Of a DNA stretch of 40,544 bases, positions 1-7,328 are shown piece after piece. Position 1 is the first letter of the stretch; the number at the start of each line of letters is the position of its first letter. Source of the stretch: Desulfobaccales bacterium (lineage in GTDB: Bacteria; Desulfobacterota; Desulfobaccia; Desulfobaccales; 0-14-0-80-60-11); NCBI GenBank assembly GCA_041648175.1, contig JBAZPO010000025.1:1-40544 (forward strand), read 5' to 3'. The notes beneath the pieces were generated by a model. That model worked only from the letters and a program-made list of their open reading frames with translations, had not been told where the DNA came from and did no database searches. The translations under genes were made by a program, and so were the position numbers.

Positions 1-124
1 GTCATACAGGTAATTATAGTTTTTGTAGGGGCGGACCTATGTGTCCGCCCTCAGAGTGGTCGCACATGCAAGTGTGCCTCTACAAAACCGAAGCTATTTT
101 TACTTCTATGAGCGCAACTTGGTA
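1..124. mobile_element. MITE-like palindromic element, copy A (cut by window edge)
   Basis: Right-hand 124 bp of a ~136-bp repeat found six times here. The right inverted end CGCAACTTGGTA is present and is followed by TTA at 125-127, which fits the 3-bp TNA target duplication seen at the intact copies. Inside lie a GGGCGGAC/GTCCGCCC hairpin and a GCACA/TGTGC hairpin enclosed by TTTTGTAG/CTACAAAA. The left end and left target copy are outside the window. It has no coding capacity. Confidence 0.85.
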
Positions 125-127
125 TTA

Positions 128-409
128 ACAGTCGCTCATGAGCTTGCCGCTCTCTCAAAACATGAAAAACCCGGTAGGGCGGGCGTCCCCGCCCGCCATT
201 CAACCTTGAACTCTGAACTTTTCAAGACAGTGGAAACCTTATAGGGGTATTTAAAAATCGCCGGTAGCACAGGCTTTTCAGCCTGTGCTCATATAGGCTA
301 AAACCTGCGATTGCATAATGTCCGGCAATTTTGCAAGAGGCTCTTAAGGGATGGCCGTAAAAAGTCCCCCTTTGAAAAAGGGGGATTTAGGGGGATTTAA
401 AGATCAGCC
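128..409. repeat. Intergenic stretch with short palindromic repeats
   Basis: No gene is seen. A hairpin of the form GCACAGGC/GCCTGTGC lies around 266-288. A G/C-rich palindrome (CCCCCTTTGAAAAAGGGGG followed by ATTTAGGGGGATTT) lies at about 366-401, just after the methyltransferase stop codon on the minus strand, where it may act as a terminator. The same palindrome recurs near 2251, 3401, 7421 and 17634. Confidence 0.7.
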
Positions 410-2068
410 CTATAACAGTTCGCCTTGCTTATCTTTCGGGGTGCGGCCTTTGTGCTGGCGGGCGGCTTTTTTGAAGGTCCCGGAGGCGGCGAAGTGAGGG
501 TACTGCAATTCCTTCCCGGCGAAGAGTTCGGCGATGGTGAGGATTTGCAGGCGGGGAAAACGATGGCCGGGAAAATGGACCGGCTCGTAGAACCCTGCGG
601 CCGCGGCCTCCTCCCGCATGGGTTTGGTGGGCGGCTTTAAGGTCAGAAAGGCCCCGATGGCCGCTTTTTCCCGGTCCAGCACGCCTTTCAGGTCCCGGAT
701 GTCCCCGGCCTTGACGCCGCCGCTCTTTACCTGGATCAGAACTTTTTTATAATTGCCGGAGTTGTCGTCGTCGAAATAGATCACGCCGTCGATGCCGGAG
801 TCCGCGCCCTTCTTTTTATCCTGGGCCGGGCGGGCCGAGACGCGGCCCAAGGCCCACCACTCGAACTGGTGGCGGTTGGCCAGGGCCAGGGCTTCGGCGC
901 TGAGGACGTCCGCGGGCTCGCCGATGACCTCGAACGGGGCCAAATCCGGGTCGAAGCTGTCATGCAGGCGCTGCTTGATGAGGGTGATGGCCAGGTGAGT
1001 GACATCGATGCCGATCCAGCGGCGTTTCAAGCGCTCGGCTACGTTTAAGGCGGTGCCGCAGCCGCAGAAGGGGTCCAGGACCAGGTCGCCTTCGTTGCTG
1101 CTGGCCCGGATGATGCGCTCCAACAAGGCTTCGGGTTTTTGGGTGGGGTAGCCCAGGCGTTCGGCAGCTTGGGAACCAATTACAGGTAAATCATCCCAGA
1201 TATTTTGTAATTTAATCCCAGGAGATTCATCTAAATACATTTTCAAGCGCAAAGCGCCTTTCTCATCCTTCGGGAAATGCAACCGATTTTCCTTATCATA
1301 TTGCATTAAACGTTCACGGTTGCAGGACCATCCATTAGGATGAGGATAATAAGTAACCCCATTACTAGCCGTAAATGGAAAGTTCAAATTTGGTCTTGGA
1401 CCTGGGTTACGAAGCGTTACAGATTGCCACCGTCTTCCATCGGGATCGCGATATTTAAAAGTTTTCTCAATATATTCAGGTGGAAATGGGGCATATAGTT
1501 GGTTCCAAATATACGAATCACTCTTAGTATAAACAAATATGCAATCGAAAATAGATCCAAAATTCCTGCCGACATTCCCATGACTGTGTGTTCTCTTCCA
1601 CGTAATTTCATTTAAGAAAAACCGATGGCCAAAGACTGAATCAAGTAATAATTTAATATAATGACTCGCCGTCGGATCGCAGTGCAGGTACATGGAGCCG
1701 GTGGGTTTCAAAACCCGGTGCAGTTCCACCAGGCGCACGGCCATCATGGTGAGGTAGGCCATCATGTTGTTTTGGCCCAAAAAGGCGCGCAGGGCCTGGA
1801 GCAGGTCCGCGAGCTTCCGGGGTCCCAGGGTGACCACATCGCGGTAGGCGCCCTCGGCCTCCTGTCCCCACTGCCAGGTGTCTTCGAACGCGGTGATCTG
1901 GGCCGCGGATTTCTCGCCGCTTTTCTCGGCGAACAGGACGTTATAGGTGGCGTTGGAGTTGAACGGCGGGTCGAGGTAGATGAGGTCCACGCTGCCGGCA
2001 GGGATATGCTGGCCCCGGAGGATATCCAGGTTGTCGCCGAAATAAAGCTGATTCTTCCAGGTTTCCAT
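410..2068 (-). CDS. Site-specific DNA methyltransferase (beta-class N6-A/N4-C) with C-terminal Mrr-like nuclease domain
   Basis: A 552-residue DNA methyltransferase. Motif IV (DPPF, residues 33-36) comes first and the SAM-binding motif I (DPFCGCGTA, residues 332-340) comes late, the order of beta-class adenine-N6 or cytosine-N4 enzymes. Residues ~137-300 between them should form the target-recognition region. After residue ~400 there is a second domain with GADSGIDG (421-428) and IQVK (445-448). This D...QxK arrangement resembles the PD-(D/E)xK core of Mrr-type endonucleases, so the protein may be a methyltransferase-nuclease fusion. DNA coding for the recognition region (about 1170-1670) is much more AT-rich than both flanks, which suggests it was exchanged by recombination. 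No separate restriction gene adjoins it. The ATG has no obvious Shine-Dalgarno sequence. Methyltransferase identity is secure; nuclease activity is inference. Confidence 0.9.
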   Translation of the reverse strand: METWKNQLYFGDNLDILRGQHIPAGSVDLIYLDPPFNSNATYNVLFAEKSGEKSAAQITAFEDTWQWGQEAEGAYRDVVTLGPRKLADLLQALRAFLGQNNMMAYLTMMAVRLVELHRVLKPTGSMYLHCDPTASHYIKLLLDSVFGHRFFLNEITWKRTHSHGNVGRNFGSIFDCIFVYTKSDSYIWNQLYAPFPPEYIEKTFKYRDPDGRRWQSVTLRNPGPRPNLNFPFTASNGVTYYPHPNGWSCNRERLMQYDKENRLHFPKDEKGALRLKMYLDESPGIKLQNIWDDLPVIGSQAAERLGYPTQKPEALLERIIRASSNEGDLVLDPFCGCGTALNVAERLKRRWIGIDVTHLAITLIKQRLHDSFDPDLAPFEVIGEPADVLSAEALALANRHQFEWWALGRVSARPAQDKKKGADSGIDGVIYFDDDNSGNYKKVLIQVKSGGVKAGDIRDLKGVLDREKAAIGAFLTLKPPTKPMREEAAAAGFYEPVHFPGHRFPRLQILTIAELFAGKELQYPHFAASGTFKKAARQHKGRTPKDKQGELL

Positions 2069-2158
2069 GGGGCTGATTCAGATTAGCCCGTTACGGCGCG
2101 GAAGGAAAGAGAAAAAGGTCCCAGGTGCGGCTTGGGGTATATATACTCAGTGCCAAAA

Positions 2159-2736
2159 GAGCCCCTTGCAAAAGTCTCATTGAGGTCGATATCTTATCTG
2201 GGCGTTTATAAATTCCTCGGTGGCACAGGCGTCTCGCCTGTGCGAATCGAAGTCTCCCTTTGAAAAAGGGGGATTTAGGCAGCAATGTCCGGTTAGAAAA
2301 TTGCATAAGGTTGTTCTGCCCCCCTCATACCAAACTGCGATCAAACAGGTAATTTATTTTTTGTAGGGGCGGACCTATGTGTCCGCCCTCAGGTTGGGCG
2401 CACACTCGGGTACTCCACTACAGACCGTGAGCTTTTCTTACTTCTATGAGCGCAACTTAGTATCACCCCAGCCCTCTCCCCCCGAAGCGGGTGGAGAGGG
2501 GGTAGGAGATGTGGCCGTTTTAGTAACCATAAGGCATTAAATCGGTTCCACTTTATCCCCTCTCCCCAATGGGGGAGAGGGTTAGGGTGAGGGGGAAGTA
2601 AGCTTCTCGGAGCCGGAAGTGCGAAACGAATTTTTGAGCTGTTGGACTACGCCCAACGAACTTCCTCATTTGCAAAAACCAAACCGGACACTGCTGGGAT
2701 TTAGGGGGATTTGGCTTTTCATGGTAAAACCCGCGG
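2159..2736. repeat. Long duplicated intergenic repeat, copy 1 (interrupted by a MITE-like element)
   Basis: About 438 bp of non-coding sequence shared with 7329-7766 at roughly 95% identity by eye. It carries a GCACAGGC/GCCTGTGC hairpin, the CCCCCTTTGAAAAAGGGGG palindrome and a region with CCCCTCTCC/GGAGAGGG inverted segments. In this copy a 135-bp element and its target duplication (2325-2465) interrupt the sequence; the other copy lacks the insertion. No open frame here resembles a gene. Confidence 0.85.
2328..2462. mobile_element. MITE-like palindromic element, copy B (diverged)
   Basis: A diverged 135-bp member of the family. The ends are TACCAAACTGCG and CGCAACTTAGTA, and it is flanked by TCA at 2325-2327 and 2463-2465, a 3-bp TNA target duplication. 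The GGGCGGAC/GTCCGCCC hairpin is intact, while the right-hand third has drifted. It lies inside a repeat whose second copy (near 7493-7500) lacks it. Confidence 0.85.
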
Positions 2737-2785
2737 CCTCGGCATTTTTGCAAGAGCCTCAAAAGTTTTTTCTTATTCCCCTCAC

Positions 2786-3327
2786 CTTCCTCGCTATATT
2801 TTAGGGAATGGGCGCAACCCTGATCCTGTGCGCCTGAAAAGCGGGTCATCTTTCTCAGCGCTGCTGGCTGCCCTCCCGGTGTCCAGTTTATGCTGTCCCC
2901 ATGCCTTGCCGGGATAAAAGAGAGACACGTAAAATCAACCTGAGGATAATCGGCGGGTTGAACCTGTCCCACCCGTACCGCGTCCCGGCACGCGGCTGCC
3001 GGCGCATCAGTAATATATTGATATTATTAACGAATCTTTGTGAGACTTAGATTTTAACCCTGGGACCAGCACGGCACGACCGTGGCACGACCTTGGCAAA
3101 GAGCCGGATACGGCACGCACGCACGCGGATTCAGGCCGGGTACAGCGCGAGGGGACCTTGCAACGTACCCGCCACGTGTCCCGCGATTTCCCCCCAAATC
3201 TGCCCGCGACGACAAATTTCAGGGCTTTTTGGGGGTAGTTTAGGATGAAAAAGAGCACCAGTTTTGCTGGAATTTCGAAGGTTGTGCAAACCGGAAGCCG
3301 GTTTTACGGGGTGGGGAACAGAGTTTT
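2786..3327. repeat. Dispersed ~540-bp non-coding repeat, copy 1
   Basis: Matches 17970-18508 over its whole length at about 90% identity with small indels. It holds no credible gene. It includes repeated GGCACGACC units near 3075-3095 and a hairpin AAACCGG/CCGGTTT near 3289-3305 whose stem is unchanged between copies while its loop differs (AAG here, GAA in the other). The two copies have different flanks. Confidence 0.8.
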
Positions 3328-3397
3328 TCAAAAACGCGGGGCGGACAAAGGGAGCCTGCCCCCTGATTTTCAGGCCATTTGCTGCCTGGCGGCCTCT

Positions 3398-3446
3398 GAA
3401 AGTCCCCCTTTGAAAAAGGGGGATTAGGGGGATTTAAAGATCTGCC
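3398..3446. repeat. G/C palindrome repeat downstream of methyltransferase relic
   Basis: Contains CCCCCTTTGAAAAAGGGGG followed by ATTAGGGGGATTT, the same unit that follows the intact methyltransferase at 362-409. The similarity continues without a break into the methyltransferase 3' relic, so palindrome and gene end were duplicated together. Confidence 0.7.
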
Positions 3447-3478
3447 CTATAAGAGCTCACCTTGTTTATCTTTCGAGG
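3447..3478 (-). pseudogene. Relic of the 3' end of a second DNA methyltransferase gene
   Basis: On the minus strand this reads ...SKDKQGELL followed by TAG. It matches the last residues of the intact methyltransferase (PKDKQGELL, stop at 410-412), with mostly silent differences and the same downstream palindrome. Similarity ends near 3478 and nothing upstream resembles a methyltransferase. It is best read as the surviving tail of a deleted paralogue or the edge of a segmental duplication. Confidence 0.7.
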
Positions 3479-3509
3479 CCCGCCCCACCGGGGCGTCCAG
3501 CAGCGGTTA

Positions 3510-3645
3510 TACCAAGTTGCGGTCATACAGGTAATTATAGTTTTTGTAGGGGCGGACCTATGTGTCCGCCCTCAGAGTGGTCGCACATGCAAGTGTGCCT
3601 CTACAAAACCGAAGCTATTTTTACTTCTATGAGCGCAACTTGGTA
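3510..3645. mobile_element. MITE-like palindromic element, copy C, abutting the purM stop codon
   Basis: A complete 136-bp element with ends TACCAAGTTGCG and CGCAACTTGGTA. It is flanked by TTA at 3507-3509 and 3646-3648. The right-hand TTA is the complement of the purM stop codon TAA, so the target duplication coincides with the stop and the purM frame is intact. The interior folds as in the other copies. Confidence 0.92.
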
Positions 3646-4689
3646 TTAGACATAGACCAGCGGCGGGTCGTCGTTTTTGCGTTCCACGATTTCGCCGATG
3701 ACGTAGCCCTGCTCTTGGAGCCCCTGGAGACGCAGCAGGACGTCGGCCTCTTGGTCCTCGGCCACCACGAGCGCCAGGCCGATGCCATTGTTGAAGGTGC
3801 GGAGCATTTCGTCTTCCGGGATATTACCCCGATCCCGGAGGACGTGAAAAATCGGGGGCACCGACCAGGATTGCCGGTGAATGACCGCCTGGCAGGATTT
3901 GGGCAGGATGCGGGGCAGATTGTCGGTTATGCCGCCCCCGGTGATGTGGCAGATGCCGCTCAACGGGAAGTCCCGGAGCAGATTGAGCACCGCCTCCACA
4001 TAGATGCGGGTGGGTTTCAGGAGTTCCTCGCCTAGAGGTCCCCCCAATTCGGGGATGTTGTCTTCCACCCGCAAGCGGTGGCGTTCAAACAGCACCTGAC
4101 GCACCAGGGAAAAGCCGTTGGCGTGAAGGCCGCTAGAGGCGAGGCCTATGATGCGGTGACCTACGGCGATGGTGGAGCCGTCGATAATCGCATCCCGTTC
4201 TACTACACCCACCACAAAGCCGGCCAGATCGTAGTCGCCGGGTTGGTAGATGCCGGGCATTTCGGCGGTCTCCCCGCCGATGAGGGAGCAGCGGGCCTGG
4301 CGGCAGCCGTGGGTGACGCCTTCAATGATGAGCGTGGCGATTTCGGTGGACAATTCCCCCATGGCCAAATAATCCAGAAAGAAGAGCGGGGTGGCGCCAT
4401 GGACTATAATGTCATTGGCGCACATGGCTACCAGGTCGATGCCGATGGTATCGTGGCGGTTCATCAGGATGGCGATTTTGATTTTGGTGCCCACGCCATC
4501 CGTGGAGGAGACCAGCACCGGATCACGGTAGCGGTCGGCGCCCAGATGAAACATGCCGCCGAAGGACCCGATCTCCCCCAGGACCCCGGTGCGGTAGGTA
4601 GCTTTCACCAGGGGCCGGATGCTTTTGACAAAGGCGTCCGCCTTGTCAATATCGACCCCGGCGTCTTTATAAGTGCTAATATCGGCCAT
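3646..4689 (-). CDS. purM: Phosphoribosylformylglycinamidine cyclo-ligase (AIR synthetase)
   Basis: Full-length PurM of 347 residues. It catalyses ATP-dependent ring closure of FGAM to aminoimidazole ribonucleotide in cytosolic de novo purine synthesis. Family signatures seen are STDGVGTKIKIA (about residues 62-73), the ANDII segment with its divalent-cation aspartate, and GGETAEMPGIY (about 138-148). The start ATG follows a GAGGGGG/AAAGGGG-rich segment. The gene lies 54 bp after the UPF0251 gene on the same strand, probably one transcript. Its TAA stop is also one copy of the TTA/TAA target duplication of the adjoining element, so transcripts run straight into that palindrome, which may act as terminator or 3' stabiliser (inference). 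Confidence 0.97.
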   Translation of the reverse strand: MADISTYKDAGVDIDKADAFVKSIRPLVKATYRTGVLGEIGSFGGMFHLGADRYRDPVLVSSTDGVGTKIKIAILMNRHDTIGIDLVAMCANDIIVHGATPLFFLDYLAMGELSTEIATLIIEGVTHGCRQARCSLIGGETAEMPGIYQPGDYDLAGFVVGVVERDAIIDGSTIAVGHRIIGLASSGLHANGFSLVRQVLFERHRLRVEDNIPELGGPLGEELLKPTRIYVEAVLNLLRDFPLSGICHITGGGITDNLPRILPKSCQAVIHRQSWSVPPIFHVLRDRGNIPEDEMLRTFNNGIGLALVVAEDQEADVLLRLQGLQEQGYVIGEIVERKNDDPPLVYV

Positions 4690-4743
4690 CCCCTTTGTTT
4701 CCCCCTCAAAGGCGTACGGGCCAGGCTATGGCAAGACGGAAGC

Positions 4744-5148
4744 TTAAAATTCCTTGTTTGTTTTCGGCTGGTCCTCCAGGCTTTCGGGGCCATGGCAGGC
4801 GCAACCTTCGGTGCCATCTTCCCCCAGGACCCATTGGCCGCAGGATTGGCATTGTTGACCGACGCGGTAATCTCCCCCCTGGATGCAGATGGCTTTGCCG
4901 TGGACCAGTGCTTCAGCCACCGCCCGATGGGCCCGAGACAACATCCGGGTCACCGTGGGGCGGGAAACTTGCATGCGTTGGGCCACCTCTTCCTGGGTCA
5001 TCTCCAGAAAGTCGGCCAGGCGCATGGCCTCCAGTTCGTCCACCGTAATCACTATCTGCTGCAGGGACCTGAGAGGAATGCCCCGGGGCTTAAAAAAAGT
5101 CACCCCCGGCTCGGTTTCCACCCAGCGGCATTTTTTTGGTCTGCCCAT
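4744..5148 (-). CDS. UPF0251 (DUF134) DNA-binding protein
   Basis: A 134-residue member of UPF0251/DUF134, predicted small regulators common in anaerobes. The conserved MGRPKKCR start is present. A helix-turn-helix similar to sigma-70 region 4 covers MTQEEVAQRMQVSRPTVTRM (about residues 50-69). The C-terminal part has a cysteine cluster (CQSCG, then CACHG) that could bind metal. I chose the ATG at 5148 over an upstream GTG at 5163 because GAGGGAGAG sits five bases before it and family members begin here. It directly precedes purM; its target is unknown, though the context suggests purine metabolism. Confidence 0.88.
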   Translation of the reverse strand: MGRPKKCRWVETEPGVTFFKPRGIPLRSLQQIVITVDELEAMRLADFLEMTQEEVAQRMQVSRPTVTRMLSRAHRAVAEALVHGKAICIQGGDYRVGQQCQSCGQWVLGEDGTEGCACHGPESLEDQPKTNKEF

Positions 5149-5189
5149 TTTTCTCTCCCTCACCGTAATGTTATATTTTTAAGGTTATA

Positions 5190-5361
5190 AGGGAAACTGT
5201 CAAGGATAAAGCGAAAATCTCCCCTGGGACCTGCCAGCCATTGACGAACCGGGGAACGCGACGTATGTTTAGGACACGATTTTGTTCTTCACACGGATCA
5301 TTAACGTAGCTGCGGGTTTAAAACCCGCACCTGCAGCCGGAATGGCCTAAAGGAGTTGGAA
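5190..5361. other. Divergent intergenic region between UPF0251 and PNP genes
   Basis: About 170-200 bp separates the two divergent transcripts. A GCGGGTTT/AAACCCGC palindrome lies at 5313-5328; similar sequence occurs at 33628-33650, so it is probably a dispersed repeat and not an operator. No convincing -35/-10 pair was picked out. Confidence 0.4.
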
Positions 5362-6189
5362 TTGAGCCGGACTTATCGGGCACAGGTAGACGAATGCGTC
5401 CAATTTATTGCCCCGCGCCTCAGTGCAGCGCCGGAGTGGGGGATTGTCCTGGGGACCGGGCAGGGGGACTGGGCCGCGCGCCTTACGGGCGGGGGTTGCC
5501 TGGCTTATGAGGAGTTGCCCCATTTTCCTCCGGCCACCAGTCCCAGCCATGCCGGCCGCCTTTGCTGGGGGCAGATGGCCGGTAAGCAGGTCATGCTCTG
5601 CCAGGGCCGGTTCCATGCGTATGAGGGCTACAGCCTGCGCCAGGTAACCTTTCCGGTCCGGGTCATGGCGAGCCTGGGGATCAAAACCCTGGTCGTCACC
5701 AATGCCGCCGGCGGCCTCAATCCTTTATTTAAGTCCGGCGACCTGATGCTCATCGCCGATCATATCAACCTGATTGGTGATAATCCCCTGGTGGGAGACA
5801 ATATCGACGCCTGGGGTCCCCGCTTCCCGGACCTGAGCCAGGTTTATGACCGGGACTTGCGGGCGACGACCGAAAAGGTGGCCCGCCGCCTGGGCCTCGG
5901 CCTCCGACAGGGGATCTACGTGGCGGTCAAGGGTCCCAGCCTGGAGACCCCGGCCGAGACCCGGCTCCTGCGGCTGGCCGGTGCGGATGCGGTAGGCATG
6001 TCCACGGTCCCGGAAGTTATTACCGCGGTGCATGCCGGTCTCCGGGTCCTGGGGATCTCGGTGATCAGTAACCTCAATCTGCCTGATGCCATGGCTCCCA
6101 TCGCCATTGAAGCCATCATCGACACGGTGTCCCGGGCAGAACCCCTCCTGGTGGAGTTGTTGCTGGGAGTAATGCAGGAAGTTTCTTAG
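5362..6189 (+). CDS. punA: Purine nucleoside phosphorylase (PNP/MTAP family)
   Basis: A purine nucleoside phosphorylase of about 275 residues that splits purine nucleosides with phosphate to free base and ribose-1-phosphate, for salvage in the cytosol. Motifs seen are the N-terminal phosphate-loop variant LGTGQGDWA (commonly GSGLG), SHAGRL, GRFHAYEGY, TNAAGGLNP, GPSLETPAE and DAVGMSTVPE. This is the trimeric (human-like) class; a methylthioadenosine phosphorylase role cannot be excluded by motif alone. The start is taken as TTG at 5362, because AGGAG at 5351-5355 is six bases upstream; TTG at 5356 would touch the Shine-Dalgarno. The gene is divergent from the UPF0251-purM pair, so purine synthesis and salvage share an upstream region. 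Confidence 0.9.
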   Translation: MSRTYRAQVDECVQFIAPRLSAAPEWGIVLGTGQGDWAARLTGGGCLAYEELPHFPPATSPSHAGRLCWGQMAGKQVMLCQGRFHAYEGYSLRQVTFPVRVMASLGIKTLVVTNAAGGLNPLFKSGDLMLIADHINLIGDNPLVGDNIDAWGPRFPDLSQVYDRDLRATTEKVARRLGLGLRQGIYVAVKGPSLETPAETRLLRLAGADAVGMSTVPEVITAVHAGLRVLGISVISNLNLPDAMAPIAIEAIIDTVSRAEPLLVELLLGVMQEVS

Positions 6190-6268
6190 GGTTAGGGGTA
6201 ATTCAGGTTCCAGGTTCCAGCTTTCAGGAGTTTTCCTGGCACCTGACACCTGACACCTGAAACCAGGA

Positions 6269-6562
6269 TCAACTCTTCTTTTTTTTCACCTTTCTGGGCT
6301 TCTTGGCGGGCTTGGGCGCCGGACCCGCCTCAGGCGCAGGCGTGCTCGGCTGGACGGCGGCAGCTTCCGCTTTAGGTGCGGCCGGGACGACTGCCTTGGT
6401 AGATGGTGGAGATAGCGCCGGGGGGGCCGCTTTTGGCCCGATCACATAGACCCGCTGATCTTTGGAAAGCTTATCCAGGTCCTGCCCACAACTAGGGCAG
6501 ACTTTTAAGGAAAGGGGATTTGACGCTTGGCACCCCGGGCATTTCAACCACAACCCCATCAT
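6269..6562 (-). CDS. Small zinc-ribbon protein with Ala/Pro/Lys-rich tail
   Basis: About 96-97 residues. The N-terminus has a CPGC...CPSC zinc ribbon (Cys 7, 10, 21 and 24 counted from the second Met), followed by a low-complexity Ala/Pro-rich stretch and a lysine-rich end (KKPRKVKKKKS). Two consecutive ATG codons follow GGAGGTGA; the second, at 6559, has the better spacing. There is no signal peptide or membrane segment, so it is likely cytosolic; the basic tail suggests nucleic acid or ribosome contact. Function unknown. It is convergent with the PNP gene and divergent from ridA. Confidence 0.75.
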   Translation of the reverse strand: MMGLWLKCPGCQASNPLSLKVCPSCGQDLDKLSKDQRVYVIGPKAAPPALSPPSTKAVVPAAPKAEAAAVQPSTPAPEAGPAPKPAKKPRKVKKKKS

Positions 6563-6689
6563 TCACCTCCGATGTTTTCCCATACCATTAACAAAACGTT
6601 AACGATTCTTCAAGACATTTATGCTGTCAGGCTGCTTTGCCGTAACCTCGTCAGAAATTTTTGACAGTTTTATTAGGGAGGAATGAACC

Positions 6690-7082
6690 ATGAAGAAAAT
6701 CGTCATTGAAACCGATCAAGCCCCGCTTCCTGTCGGCCCTTATACCCAGGCCCTGGCCGCCGGCCCTTTCGTCTTCCTGTCCGGACAGATTCCCATGGAC
6801 GCCAAAGGCCGTATCGTGGAGGGGGACATCGTGGTACAAACCGTCCAGGTGATCGCCAACCTCAAGGCCATTTTGGCGGCCGTGGGGCTGACGCTGAAGG
6901 ATGTGGTGAAAACCACGGTCTACCTGGCGGATATGGCCGATTTCCCGGAGATGAACCGGGCCTACGGCGAGTTTTTCCCCCAACACCCGCCGGCCCGCAC
7001 CACCATCCAGGCCGCGGGGCTGGCCAAGAATGTCTCCGTGGAAATTGACGCCATCGCGGTGAAAAAGGAATGGCGCGTCTAA
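6690..7082 (+). CDS. ridA: RidA family deaminase (2-iminobutanoate/2-iminopropanoate deaminase)
   Basis: A 130-residue RidA/YjgF protein that hydrolyses reactive enamine/imine intermediates of PLP-dependent dehydratases in the cytosol. Signatures seen are the early APLPVGPYTQA-type segment (here QAPLPVGPYTQAL), FLSGQIP and the C-terminal PARTTIQAAGLAKN with the arginine that binds the substrate carboxylate, then VEIDAIA. The start follows GGGAGGAATGAACC. Length is typical. The TAA stop (7080-7082) is also the left target copy of a MITE-like element, which therefore begins at the next base. Confidence 0.96.
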   Translation: MKKIVIETDQAPLPVGPYTQALAAGPFVFLSGQIPMDAKGRIVEGDIVVQTVQVIANLKAILAAVGLTLKDVVKTTVYLADMADFPEMNRAYGEFFPQHPPARTTIQAAGLAKNVSVEIDAIAVKKEWRV

Positions 7083-7218
7083 TACCAAGTTGCGGTCATA
7101 CAGGTAATTATAGTTTTTGTAGGGGCGGACCTATGTGTCCGCCCTCAGAGTGGTCGCACATGCAAGTGTGCCTCTACAAAACCGAAGCTATTTTTACTTC
7201 TATGAGCGCAACTTGGTA
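7083..7218. mobile_element. MITE-like palindromic element, copy D, abutting the ridA stop codon
   Basis: A complete 136-bp element, almost identical to copies C and F. It is flanked by TAA at 7080-7082 (the ridA stop codon) and TAA at 7219-7221. Ends are TACCAAGTTGCG and CGCAACTTGGTA. Confidence 0.92.
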
Positions 7219-7328
7219 TAAGAACCGGGAATATGGTGGGCGCTGCGCCCCGATAGAGAGCGGACGCAGGTCCGTTCTTCCAAGAGGTGCCCAAGCACAG
7301 CTTGGGCGAGAAAATGACGTTCCCAAAT

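Noticed and set aside
2553..2972. 139-codon frame on the minus strand in the repeat region
   Set aside because: It crosses the boundary between two unrelated repeats and has low-complexity, non-protein-like composition.
2786..3327. Group II intron remnant
   Set aside because: A GAGCCGG-containing segment recalled domain V, but the required 34-nt hairpin does not form and no reverse transcriptase fragment is present.
3562..3645. Recurrent short peptide frame starting MSALRVVAHASV
   Set aside because: It occurs wherever the MITE-like element occurs (near 41, 3562 and 8445), with no ribosome-binding site, and runs into unrelated sequence; it is translation of a non-coding repeat.
4078..5190. 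Long open frame on the plus strand over purM and UPF0251
   Set aside because: It is antisense to two clearly conserved genes and resembles no protein; it is a by-product of high GC content.
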